Below are positions 1 through 7,099 of a stretch of 7,099 bases of DNA, piece after piece. A program made the position numbers and the translations under genes. Position 1 is the stretch's first letter. Every line of letters starts with the position of its first letter. The notes beneath the pieces were generated by a model, which did no database searches, had not been told where the DNA came from, and saw only the letters and a program-made list of their open reading frames with translations. Source of the DNA: JBFJWU01 sp041623475 [NCBI: bacterium] (GTDB taxonomy: Bacteria > J088); assembly GCA_041623475.1 (NCBI GenBank), contig JBFJWU010000180.1, forward strand, positions 1 to 7,099. The letters are read 5' to 3'.

Positions 1-2741
1 ACGGCCTCACCCTTGTTGACCAGCTTGCCGCGGGCCAGGTCACGACCGTAGCACAGGGCGCAGACACCATACGGCGCCTCGCAGGTCAACGGCGACCGGA
101 TCATGACCGAGTCAATACCGGCGTTCTCGACCATCTCGGCACGCTCTTCATTAATCTCGTCACCAGCTTCGATCAGCAGTTCACCGGAATACGGATCGAC
201 GATCTCGTGCAATGCCGCCCGCCCCAGGATCCGCTCGGACAGGGTTTCGATCACTTCGCCGCTTTCGACCAGGGCCGTTCGCTCGATGCCATCAATGGTC
301 CCGCAGTCGTTCGTATTAATAATGCAGTCCTGCGACACGTCGACCAGTTTTCGGGTCAGATACCCGGAGTTCGCCGTTTTCAGCGCTGTATCGGCCAGGC
401 CCTTACGAGCACCGTGGGTCGAAATAAAGTACTGGAGAACGTTCAGGCCTTCGCGGAAGTTTGCAATAATCGGAGTCTCGATGATCTCGCCGGACGGCTT
501 GGCCATCAAGCCCCGCATCCCGGCCAGCTGTCGCATCTGCTGGATCGATCCACGGGCACCAGAGTCGGCCATGATGTAAATCGAGTTAAAGCTGGGGATT
601 GTTTTCTTGATCTTCTTCTTGGTGATCTCACCGGTCTTTTCGTTGATCACCTGCTCATACGCATCAACCACTTCGGTGCTGATACCGTCCAGCATTTCGA
701 CTTCGACCTCTTCGGTGGACTTGGCCCAGATGTCGACAATCTTGTTGTACCGTTCACCCTTGGTGATGATACCGTTCCGATAGTCTTCCTCGACCTTGGC
801 AACCGCGTTCTGGGCTTTGTCGATAATTTTGGTTTTGACATCGGGAATAACCATGTCATTAACCGAAATAGAAACGCCCGCCTTGGTCGAAAACAGGTAT
901 CCAAGGGTCCGCAACTTGTCACTCATGATGACGGTGGCTTTGGTGCCCAGGTTCCGGTAACAGAAGTCGACCAGGCCACCCAGCGATTTCTTGTCCATGA
1001 CCGTATTGATCATCTTGAACGGGATCTCGTCGGGAATCACATCAAACAACAGGATCCGACCGACCGTGGTCTTGACGACCTCGCCCTGGACCTCGACCGT
1101 AATCGGTGCCTGCAGGCCAACGTAGCCGGCGTCATAGGCGTAGCGGACTTCGTTAACACCGGCAAACTTGAATCCGTCCCCCAGTGATCCGGGCCGTTCA
1201 CGCGTCATGTAATAGCAACCAAGGACAATATCCTGGGTCGGCACGATAATCGGCTTACCATTGGCCGGACTGAGGATGTTGTTCGTGCTCATCATCAGCA
1301 CACGGGCCTCGATCTGTGCTTCCAGGCTGAGCGGGACGTGGACGGCCATCTGGTCACCGTCAAAGTCCGCGTTAAATGCCGTACAGACCAGCGGGTGCAG
1401 GCGAATCGCCTTGCCTTCGATCAGGACCGGCTCGAACGCCTGGATGCCGAGGCGATGCAAGGTCGGCGCCCGGTTCAACATGACCGGATGTTCGCGAATG
1501 ACCTCGTCCAGGACATCCCAGACTTCGCTGGTTTCTTTTTCAACCAGTTTCTTGGCGCTCTTGATCGTCGTCACATAGCCCTTGGCAAGCAGCCGATGGT
1601 AAATGAACGGACGAAACAGTTCGATCGCCATCTTCTTTGGCAGGCCACACTGATGCAGTTTCAATTCAGGTCCGACGACGATAACAGACCGGCCTGAATA
1701 GTCGACACGCTTGCCCAGCAGGTTCTGCCGAAACCGGCCCTGCTTGCCCTTCAGCATGTCCGACAGGCTCTTCAGTGGACGACGGTTCGGGCCGGTAACT
1801 GCACGGCCGCGACGGCCATTGTCATACAGCGCGTCAACCGCTTCCTGCAGCATTCGTTTTTCGTTACGAATGATAATGTCCGGGGCCTGCAGTTCGATCA
1901 GGCGCTTCAGCCGGTTGTTCCGGTTGATCACCCGTCGATACAGGTCATTGATGTCGCTCGTCGCAAATCGACCACCATCCAGCGGTACCAATGGGCGCAA
2001 TTCCGGCGGAATTACAGGGATGACCGAATGGATCATCCAGCTGGGCCGGTTGCCCGAATTACGGAACGCCTCGACGACCCTCAGGCGCTTGGCAATTTTC
2101 TTGCGTTTGGCCTTGGATGTCACGACGCGCAATTCCTTGCGCAGTTCGTCGTTCAATGAGTCCAGGTCGATCTCGGCCAGCAGGCCCAGGATCGTTTCGG
2201 CACCCATGCCCGATTCGAAATCGTGGCCGTACTCGTCCCGTGCCTTCATCAACTGCTCGTCGTCCAGCAACTGATACTGCTTCAGCGGCGTTTCCTTGGG
2301 GTTGGTGACGATGAAGTTTTCGAAATAAAGAACTTTTTCCAGTTCCTTGTGTGTCAGGTCCAGCAATGCGCCGATTCGCCCGGGCAACGTCCGCATAAAC
2401 CAGATGTGGGCAACCGGTGCCGCCAGTTCGATATGGCCCATGCGCTCGCGCCGGACCTTTGACTGGATGACCTCAACACCGCATTTTTCGCAAACGATCC
2501 CGCGATGCTTCATGCGCTTGTACTTCCCGCACAGGCACTCGTAGTCCTTGATTGGGCCGAAAATTTTGGCGCAGAACAGGCCGTCCCGTTCGGGCTTGAA
2601 TGTCCGGTAGTTGATGGTTTCCGGTTTCTTGACTTCGCCGCTTGACCAGCTCTTGATCATGTCCGGGCTGGCCAGCCCAATGCGAACCGAGTTGAAGCTC
2701 AGGGGATCGCGTCGATCCCGATCATATCCGTATGCGTTCAT
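1..2741 (-). CDS. rpoC: DNA-directed RNA polymerase subunit beta-prime, N-terminal 913 residues (3' end beyond window)
   Basis: This subunit forms the clamp of core RNA polymerase and carries the catalytic magnesium site. The frame is open from the ATG at 2741 to the window edge, with no frameshift. In order: the N-terminal zinc-binding domain with C69, C71, C84 and C87; clamp helices at about residues 262-310, the known main sigma-factor contact; the rudder and dock region with [11 protein letters not shown] near 343-353; the active-site motif NADFDGD at 457-463, with D459, D461 and D463 as the magnesium ligands; the F-loop region (ADSGARGS) near 725-732; the bridge helix at about 769-804; and the second zinc site C813, C887, C894 and C897. 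Landmarks sit one residue before their E. coli positions, so the alignment is gap-free or nearly so. The missing part holds the trigger loop and jaw. The start is supported by its overlap with the rpoB stop and by the Shine-Dalgarno sequence before it. Identity is certain. Confidence 0.99.
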   Translation of the reverse strand, partial: MNAYGYDRDRRDPLSFNSVRIGLASPDMIKSWSSGEVKKPETINYRTFKPERDGLFCAKIFGPIKDYECLCGKYKRMKHRGIVCEKCGVEVIQSKVRRERMGHIELAAPVAHIWFMRTLPGRIGALLDLTHKELEKVLYFENFIVTNPKETPLKQYQLLDDEQLMKARDEYGHDFESGMGAETILGLLAEIDLDSLNDELRKELRVVTSKAKRKKIAKRLRVVEAFRNSGNRPSWMIHSVIPVIPPELRPLVPLDGGRFATSDINDLYRRVINRNNRLKRLIELQAPDIIIRNEKRMLQEAVDALYDNGRRGRAVTGPNRRPLKSLSDMLKGKQGRFRQNLLGKRVDYSGRSVIVVGPELKLHQCGLPKKMAIELFRPFIYHRLLAKGYVTTIKSAKKLVEKETSEVWDVLDEVIREHPVMLNRAPTLHRLGIQAFEPVLIEGKAIRLHPLVCTAFNADFDGDQMAVHVPLSLEAQIEARVLMMSTNNILSPANGKPIIVPTQDIVLGCYYMTRERPGSLGDGFKFAGVNEVRYAYDAGYVGLQAPITVEVQGEVVKTTVGRILLFDVIPDEIPFKMINTVMDKKSLGGLVDFCYRNLGTKATVIMSDKLRTLGYLFSTKAGVSISVNDMVIPDVKTKIIDKAQNAVAKVEEDYRNGIITKGERYNKIVDIWAKSTEEVEVEMLDGISTEVVDAYEQVINEKTGEITKKKIKKTIPSFNSIYIMADSGARGSIQQMRQLAGMRGLMAKPSGEIIETPIIANFREGLNVLQYFISTHGARKGLADTALKTANSGYLTRKLVDVSQDCIINTNDCGTIDGIERTALVESGEVIETLSERILGRAALHEIVDPYSGELLIEAGDEINEERAEMVENAGIDSVMIRSPLTCEAPYGVCALCYGRDLARGKLVNKGEA

Positions 2742-5700
2742 CCTTCACCCCCGTGTGCCGCAAATTCTTCGTCGTCCTGTTCCAACAATTCGACATTCAG
2801 GCCCAGGCCCTGCAGTTCCTTGATTAGAACGTTAAAGCTCTCCGGCAACCCTGCCTCGAGGACAAAATCACCTTTGACAATCGATTCGTAGACCCGGGTT
2901 CGTCCCTGGACATCGTCCGACTTGACGGTCAGGAACTCCTGCAGCGCGTGGGACGCACCGTACGCTTCCAACGCCCAGACTTCCATCTCACCCAGTCGCT
3001 GGCCACCAAACTGCGCCTTTCCACCCAACGGCTGCTGGGTAACCAGGCTGTAGGGCCCGATGCTCCGGGCATGGATCTTGTCATCGACCATATGGTTGAG
3101 TTTCATCATGTACATGATTCCAACGGTCACCGGATTCAGGAACGGCTCGCCGGTCAGGCCGTCTCGCAGCCGGACCTGCCCCGATTCCGGGAAGCCCGCC
3201 CTGGTCAACATTTCCCGGATCTCTGGCTCGCTGGCTCCGTCAAAGACCGGCGTGGCAATAAACACGCCCGTCCGCAGTCCTTCAGCCAGGTCCATCAATT
3301 GATCCGGCTCGGCCTCGTCAATCAGCGCCTGGATCTTCTTTGACGGATACAGGTCCTTGAGTTCCTTCTTGATCTTGGCGATCTCCGGGTTGTTTTTCAG
3401 CAACTCATCGATCTTCAGCCCCAGTCCTTTGACTGCCAGTCCCAAATGCGTTTCCAGGACCTGGCCAACATTCATACGACTGGGAACACCCAGCGGGTTC
3501 AGGACGACGTCAACTGGCGTGCCATCATCCATGTAGGGCATATCTTCCATCGGCAGGACGCGACTGACCACACCTTTGTTACCGTGGCGTCCGGCCATTT
3601 TGTCGCCGACGGTGATCTTGCGCTTGATCGCAACGTACACCTTGACCAGCTTGATCACGCCCGGGGGCAACTCGTCTTCGCGCTGCAACCGTTCGATCTT
3701 GTCGTCGTACAGTTTTTCGATCGCTTCAACACGCTTCAGGCCACCGGTGACAAACTGCTGGACCTTGTCGTCGACGTCCGCGTCTTTCCACTCGACGGAC
3801 GCGAATTTCTTCAGTGGAATCTCGTCAAAGCCTTCCTGAGGCATTGCCGCCCCGGCCTTGCCGTAGGTTTCCTTGCCGGCCTTGATACCTTTTTTCAGGT
3901 GCGACCGGCCGGCCAACTGGGCGATCTTGCGACGGATCGAATCTTCAAGAATCTTGATCTCGTCGTTCTTGTCCCGCTCCAGCGATTCAATTTCCTGGCG
4001 TTCGACTTCGATTGCCCGGAAATCCTTTTCGGCCCCCTTGCGCAGAAAGATCTGTGCTCCGATAACGGTGCCGTTAATTCCTGCAGGTACGCGCAGACTG
4101 GTGTCCCGCACCTCGCCGGCCTTGGATCCAAAGATGGACCGCAACAGCTTCTCTTCCGGGCTCAGCAACGATTCGCCCTTGGGGGTAATCTTGCCGACCA
4201 GGATGTCGTTCGGCTGGACCTGGGCACCAATGCGGATGATTCCGGATTCGTCCAGGTTGCGCAGCGCTTCTTCGCTCAGGTTCGGGATATCACGGGTAAT
4301 TTCCTCGGGCCCCAGCTTGGTATCCCGGGACACGCACTCGAATTCCTTGATGTGGATCGATGTATAGACATCGTCGCGGACCAGTCGGTCGCTCAGCAGG
4401 ATCGAGTCCTCAAAGTTATATCCACGCCACGGCATAAACGCGACGGTGACATTCTGGCCCAACGCCAGTTCGCCGTGGTCCATTGCCGGTCCGTCGGCGA
4501 TAACATCGCCGGTCTCGACCCGGTCCCCAAGCTTGACAACCGGTACCTGGTTCACACAGGTGTCCTGGTTTGAGCGGTTAAACTTGGTCAGTTTGTAGAT
4601 ATCGACGCCGGCATCACCTTCTTCAGGGTGCAGCTGATCCTCGTCCACCCGGACAACGATTCGGCTGGCCTCGATTCGTTCGACAATTCCGTTGCGCCGG
4701 GCATTGACACCACGGCCACTGTCGCGGCCGACGACGGATTCCATGCCGGTCCCGATAAACGGAGCCTGGGGCCGCAACAACGGCACACCCTGGCGCTGCA
4801 TGTTCGACCCCATCAACGCGCGGTTGGCATCGTCATGCTCCAGGAACGGAATCAGGCTGGCAGCAACGCTGACCAGCTGCTTTGGACTGACGTCCATCAG
4901 CGAAATCTCGTCCTTGGGCAGCATGACAAAGTTACCGTCCAGCCGGGCACTGACCAGGTCGCGTTCAAAATTGTTCTTGCTGTCCAGTGGCGCGTTTGCC
5001 TGGGCGATGCACTTGCCCTCTTCTTCCAAAGCGCTCAGGTAAACAACTTCGTCGCTGACTTTTGCCCCGTCAACGGTCTGGTACGGTGTCTCGATAAAGC
5101 CAAAGTCGTTCACCCGCGCATAGGCCGCCAGTGATGAAATCAGGCCGATGTTCGGACCTTCAGGGGTCTCGATCGGACAGATTCGACCGTAATGGCTCGG
5201 ATGGACATCACGGACTTCAAATCCAGCCCGCTCCCGGCTCAGGCCACCTGGTCCCAGCGCGCTCAGGCGACGTTTGTGCGTCACTTCACTCAGCGGATTG
5301 GTCTGGTCCATGAACTGGCTCAACTGGCCGGAACTGAAAAAGTCCTTGATCGCGGCCACAGCCGGCTTGGAATTAATCAGCTCGTGGGGCACCATTGATT
5401 CGACTTCGGCCAGGCTCATTCGTTCGCGAATCGCCCGCTCCATTCGAACAACACCGATCCGGAACTGGTTTTCCAGCAATTCACCAACACTGCGGACGCG
5501 CCGGTTACCCAGGTGGTCAATATCGTCCAGTTGGGCGCGCCCGTGCTTGACGTCGATCAGTTTTTCCAACGTTCCGACGATGTCCTGGTTGTCGAGGACC
5601 CGGACGTCCAGGTCAAGGTCCCGCCCCAGGCGATAGTTCAGTTTCATCCGCCCGACCTGTCCCAGGTCGTAACGCTGCGGGTCAAAGAACAATCCGAAAA

Positions 5701-6877
5701 AGAAATCTTCAGAACTGTCCTTGGTAACCGGGTCACCAGGCCGCAGTCGGCGGTAAATTTCAACTTTTGCTTCCTGCTCGGTCGCAATCTTGTCGGCCAG
5801 CAGCGTATTTCGGATATACGCACCGATATTGTGGCCGTCGATGTACAGCAGGTCCAGGTCCAGTTCGCCCAGGGCCTGCAATTCTTCGATCTTGTCCGGC
5901 GTAATTTCCTGGTTGGCCTCCAGCAAGACTTCGCCGGTTTCGGGATTAATGTGGTCCCGGGCCGCGACGCGTCCGAGCAGCTCTTCCCAACTGGTCGGCA
6001 ACTCTTCAATACCTGCGTCGCTGATCTTGCGGACTGACAGTTTACGGACCTTGCGGCCTTTTTTGACAATCACTTCGCCTGATTTTGGATCAACAATATC
6101 CGCTGTCGCCGTCTGTCCCTGCATGTACTGCAGGTGGAACGTGCGCATCAGGCTGTCGCCGTCGCGACGGACATGTTCGACCGGGTAGAACCGGTTGAGG
6201 ATGTCCTCGACGGTCATGCCCAGGGCCTTCAGGAGGATTGTGGCATGCAACTTGCGACGCCGGTCGATCCTGGCGAACAGCAGGTCCTTGTGGTCAAATT
6301 CAAAGTCCAGCCAGCTGCCCCGATACGGGATAACGTGCCCGCCAAAGAGGATCTTGCCGCTGGAATGGCTCTTGCCCTTGTCGTGGTCAAAATAGACACC
6401 CGGCGAACGATGCAACTGGCTGACAATGACACGCTCGGTGCCATTGATAATGAACGTTCCGTTTTCGGTCATCAGCGGGATATTACCGAAATAGACATCC
6501 TGTTCTTTGATGTCACGAACCTGTTTTTCGCCGCCATCTTCGGGGACTTCCCAGACGATCAGGCGCACGGTCAGGCGGATTGGTGCCTCATAGGTAAGCC
6601 CCTTTTTGCCGCATTCCTCGACATCAAACTTGGGATCTTCCAGTTCATACCGGATAAATTCCAGCCGCGATGTTTCGTTGAAATCCGTGATCGGAAAGAT
6701 TTCCTCGAACACGCCCTGTAACCCCAGGGCCTCTCGTTCGTCCGGATGCACGTTTGCCTGCAGGAAACGTGCATAAGAGTCTTTTGTTGTCTGGATCAGG
6801 TATGGGATACCAACAACAGGGTTCAAATGCGAAAAATATTTCCGCACGCGATAGATCTGTGGCGCAGATACGCTCAT
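2738..6877 (-). CDS. rpoB: DNA-directed RNA polymerase subunit beta, complete
   Basis: This is the second-largest core RNA polymerase subunit, forming one side of the active-site cleft and the rifamycin pocket. It has 1379 residues, against 1342 in E. coli and about 1370 in deltaproteobacterial relatives as I recall them. In order: N-terminal protrusion; lobe with the SI1/beta-i4 region at about 223-360; rifampicin cluster at about 518-541; the fork-side motif [10 protein letters not shown] at 571-580; NFEDS at 821-825; a charged, probably coiled-coil SI2/beta-i9 insertion at about 950-1070; the flap and active-site region [12 protein letters not shown] at 1091-1102, whose K1093 and K1101 correspond to E. 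coli K1065 and K1073; and the C-terminal clamp-anchor segment with [18 protein letters not shown] near 1277-1294. The protein ends in a short acidic tail. The start has a strong Shine-Dalgarno sequence 7 nt upstream, and the N-terminus aligns with E. coli RpoB. The gene overlaps rpoC by 4 bases and follows rplL. No truncation is seen. Confidence 0.99.
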   Translation of the reverse strand: MSVSAPQIYRVRKYFSHLNPVVGIPYLIQTTKDSYARFLQANVHPDEREALGLQGVFEEIFPITDFNETSRLEFIRYELEDPKFDVEECGKKGLTYEAPIRLTVRLIVWEVPEDGGEKQVRDIKEQDVYFGNIPLMTENGTFIINGTERVIVSQLHRSPGVYFDHDKGKSHSSGKILFGGHVIPYRGSWLDFEFDHKDLLFARIDRRRKLHATILLKALGMTVEDILNRFYPVEHVRRDGDSLMRTFHLQYMQGQTATADIVDPKSGEVIVKKGRKVRKLSVRKISDAGIEELPTSWEELLGRVAARDHINPETGEVLLEANQEITPDKIEELQALGELDLDLLYIDGHNIGAYIRNTLLADKIATEQEAKVEIYRRLRPGDPVTKDSSEDFFFGLFFDPQRYDLGQVGRMKLNYRLGRDLDLDVRVLDNQDIVGTLEKLIDVKHGRAQLDDIDHLGNRRVRSVGELLENQFRIGVVRMERAIRERMSLAEVESMVPHELINSKPAVAAIKDFFSSGQLSQFMDQTNPLSEVTHKRRLSALGPGGLSRERAGFEVRDVHPSHYGRICPIETPEGPNIGLISSLAAYARVNDFGFIETPYQTVDGAKVSDEVVYLSALEEEGKCIAQANAPLDSKNNFERDLVSARLDGNFVMLPKDEISLMDVSPKQLVSVAASLIPFLEHDDANRALMGSNMQRQGVPLLRPQAPFIGTGMESVVGRDSGRGVNARRNGIVERIEASRIVVRVDEDQLHPEEGDAGVDIYKLTKFNRSNQDTCVNQVPVVKLGDRVETGDVIADGPAMDHGELALGQNVTVAFMPWRGYNFEDSILLSDRLVRDDVYTSIHIKEFECVSRDTKLGPEEITRDIPNLSEEALRNLDESGIIRIGAQVQPNDILVGKITPKGESLLSPEEKLLRSIFGSKAGEVRDTSLRVPAGINGTVIGAQIFLRKGAEKDFRAIEVERQEIESLERDKNDEIKILEDSIRRKIAQLAGRSHLKKGIKAGKETYGKAGAAMPQEGFDEIPLKKFASVEWKDADVDDKVQQFVTGGLKRVEAIEKLYDDKIERLQREDELPPGVIKLVKVYVAIKRKITVGDKMAGRHGNKGVVSRVLPMEDMPYMDDGTPVDVVLNPLGVPSRMNVGQVLETHLGLAVKGLGLKIDELLKNNPEIAKIKKELKDLYPSKKIQALIDEAEPDQLMDLAEGLRTGVFIATPVFDGASEPEIREMLTRAGFPESGQVRLRDGLTGEPFLNPVTVGIMYMMKLNHMVDDKIHARSIGPYSLVTQQPLGGKAQFGGQRLGEMEVWALEAYGASHALQEFLTVKSDDVQGRTRVYESIVKGDFVLEAGLPESFNVLIKELQGLGLNVELLEQDDEEFAAHGGEG
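2745..2752 (-). promoter_or_regulatory. Ribosome binding site of rpoC inside the end of rpoB
   Basis: The transcript has GGGGGTGA, which differs from the ideal GGAGGTGA at one base. The run of five Gs ends 6 nt before the rpoC ATG. It lies within the last codons of rpoB (the Gly-Gly-Glu-Gly tail), so the glycine-rich end of the beta subunit doubles as the initiation signal of the next gene. Together with the ATGA overlap this supports the chosen rpoC start. Confidence 0.6.
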
Positions 6878-6882
6878 GATCG

Positions 6883-6891
6883 CTCCTCCTC
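6883..6891 (-). promoter_or_regulatory. Ribosome binding site of rpoB
   Basis: The transcript reads GAGGAGGAG followed by CGATC and then the ATG at 6877. The AGGAGG core is a full match to the anti-Shine-Dalgarno sequence and lies 7 nt from the start codon, a near-ideal spacing. It fixes the rpoB start, and the encoded N-terminus fits the family. Confidence 0.85.
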
Positions 6892-6904
6892 GGACAGGAC
6901 GAAT

Positions 6905-6921
6905 TTGCCGCCATGCGGCAA
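6905..6921 (-). promoter_or_regulatory. Second hairpin between the attenuator-like stem and the rpoB ribosome binding site
   Basis: A perfect 7-bp stem (TTGCCGC with GCGGCAA) closes on a three-base loop. It starts 7 bases after the larger stem-loop ends and finishes 13 bases before the rpoB Shine-Dalgarno sequence. With one bulged A the stem could extend by two more A-U pairs. It may protect or position the 5' end of an rpoB message made by cleavage or read-through. That role is inference; only the inverted repeat is seen. Confidence 0.4.
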
Positions 6922-6928
6922 TTGAAAA

Positions 6929-6973
6929 CGGAATTCCGGCAATCGGCGCACCCCGCCCAGTGCCGGAATTCCG
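6929..6973 (-). terminator. Strong hairpin with short T-run in the rplL-rpoB spacer; candidate attenuator (partial terminator) or RNA-processing site
   Basis: Two perfect 13-base arms (6961-6973 and 6929-6941) are reverse complements around a 19-base loop. In the transcript the 5' arm is CGGAATTCCGGCA, and the 3' arm is followed at once by TTTTC. A four-base inner pairing (GGCG at 6945-6948 with CGCC at 6954-6957) could shorten the loop. The stem plus U-run resembles an intrinsic terminator, but four Us is short and the stem begins with an AU-containing core, so incomplete termination is more likely than a full stop, since rpoB must still be made. In E. coli the same spacer holds an attenuator and an RNase III site; equivalence here is inferred from position and shape only. 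Confidence 0.6.
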
Positions 6974-6992
6974 GAAACGTTAATTAAGCTGG

Positions 6993-7013
6993 AAACCGGG
7001 TTTTGAACGGTTT
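6993..7013 (-). repeat. Weak inverted repeat just after the rplL stop
   Basis: AAACCG and CGGTTT form a 6-bp stem with a 9-base loop, and the stem overlaps the last base of the rplL TAA. No T-run follows directly, so it does not look like a terminator on its own. A stem this short next to a stop codon can arise by chance; it is recorded because it is the first of three potential stems in a spacer of only 135 bases. Confidence 0.25.
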
Positions 7014-7099
7014 TACTTGATTTCGACGGTCGCGCCCGCTTCTTCAAGCTGCGCTTTAAGCGTTTCCGCTTCTTCCGGCGCAATACCTTCCTTGATCGG
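7013..7099 (-). CDS. rplL: 50S ribosomal protein L7/L12 (bL12), C-terminal 28 residues only
   Basis: This is the end of the ribosomal stalk protein, which recruits translational GTPases such as EF-Tu and EF-G to the ribosome. Only 28 codons and the TAA stop lie in the window. The visible end includes KEGIAPEEAETLKAQLEEAG and finishes in TVEIK. It matches the last helix and strand of the L7/L12 C-terminal domain, which in E. coli includes [20 protein letters not shown] and ends EVEVK. The position directly before rpoB is the standard bacterial order (rplK-rplA-rplJ-rplL-rpoB-rpoC) and confirms the call. All five alanines use GCG and both leucines use CTT, a more uniform choice than in the polymerase genes; the sample is tiny, but a highly expressed ribosomal gene could well differ in this way. 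Confidence 0.95.
   Translation of the reverse strand, partial: PIKEGIAPEEAETLKAQLEEAGATVEIK

Noticed and set aside
207-1187. A 326-codon open frame on the plus strand
   Set aside because: It is antisense to the rpoC active-site to bridge-helix region. Its protein resembles no family I know, and it is a shadow of the same kind as the one in rpoB.
1711-2274. A 187-codon plus-strand frame rich in Ser and Arg
   Set aside because: It is antisense to the rpoC clamp-helix region. The Ser/Arg-rich composition is typical of an out-of-frame reading.
3446-4573. A 375-codon open frame on the plus strand
   Set aside because: It lies entirely antisense to the conserved core of rpoB, has no recognisable domain, and is explained by the codon bias of the gene beneath it, which keeps one opposite-strand frame free of stops.
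6645-6914. An 89-codon minus-strand frame starting upstream of rpoB
   Set aside because: It overlaps the 5' end of rpoB in another frame, lacks family similarity, and competes with a well-supported start that has an excellent Shine-Dalgarno sequence.
6980-7007. A possible promoter for rpoB (TTCAAA and the TTAATTAA palindrome, minus strand)
   Set aside because: The TTCAAA-like and TTAATT-like hexamers are only about 14 to 15 bases apart and match the consensus poorly. TTAATTAA is AT-rich by itself and no other support exists.
6874-7083. A 69-codon minus-strand frame spanning the rplL end and the spacer
   Set aside because: It reads the rplL tail in the wrong frame (a Lys/Arg-rich start) and then runs through the hairpins. 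The rplL frame with its conserved C-terminus is the real one.
1-7099. A novel system, mobile element, CRISPR array or RNA gene
   Set aside because: About 98 percent of the window is the coding sequence of three universally conserved genes in standard order, intact in frame. No spaced repeats, transposase motifs or tRNA/rRNA signatures were seen.

Overview
This window is one stretch of the conserved bacterial rplL-rpoB-rpoC operon, and everything in it is transcribed from the minus strand. Reading in the direction of transcription (from 7099 down to 1), it holds the last 28 codons of rplL (ribosomal protein bL12, also called L7/L12), an intergenic leader of 135 bases, the complete rpoB gene (RNA polymerase beta subunit, 1379 residues) and the first 913 codons of rpoC (beta-prime subunit), which runs off the left edge. 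There is no room for any other gene.

The organism is a bacterium of moderately high GC content. The beta subunit has a proteobacterial layout: a filled SI1/beta-i4 region and a coiled-coil SI2/beta-i9 insertion. In length and in many local stretches it resembles the beta subunits of the former Deltaproteobacteria (Desulfobacterota and relatives). That placement is from memory of family sequences, not from a tree, and is only moderately sure. Beta-prime is colinear with the E. coli protein, offset by one residue at every landmark I checked, so no large lineage-specific insertion lies in its first 913 residues.

The two polymerase genes together build the catalytic core of RNA polymerase. The window includes the beta-prime zinc-binding domain, clamp helices, the NADFDGD active site, the bridge helix and all four cysteines of the second zinc site, but ends before the trigger loop. 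rpoB and rpoC overlap by four bases (ATGA), which suggests coupled translation of two subunits needed in equal amounts.

The only non-coding stretch is the rplL-rpoB spacer. It carries a 13-bp perfect hairpin followed by four Ts, a second 7-bp hairpin, and a strong Shine-Dalgarno sequence. This looks like a partial terminator or RNA-processing point of the kind known between rplL and rpoB in E. coli, where it lowers polymerase output relative to ribosomal protein L12. I see no mobile element, CRISPR array, RNA gene or undescribed system. Apart from this spacer the region is ordinary housekeeping sequence.
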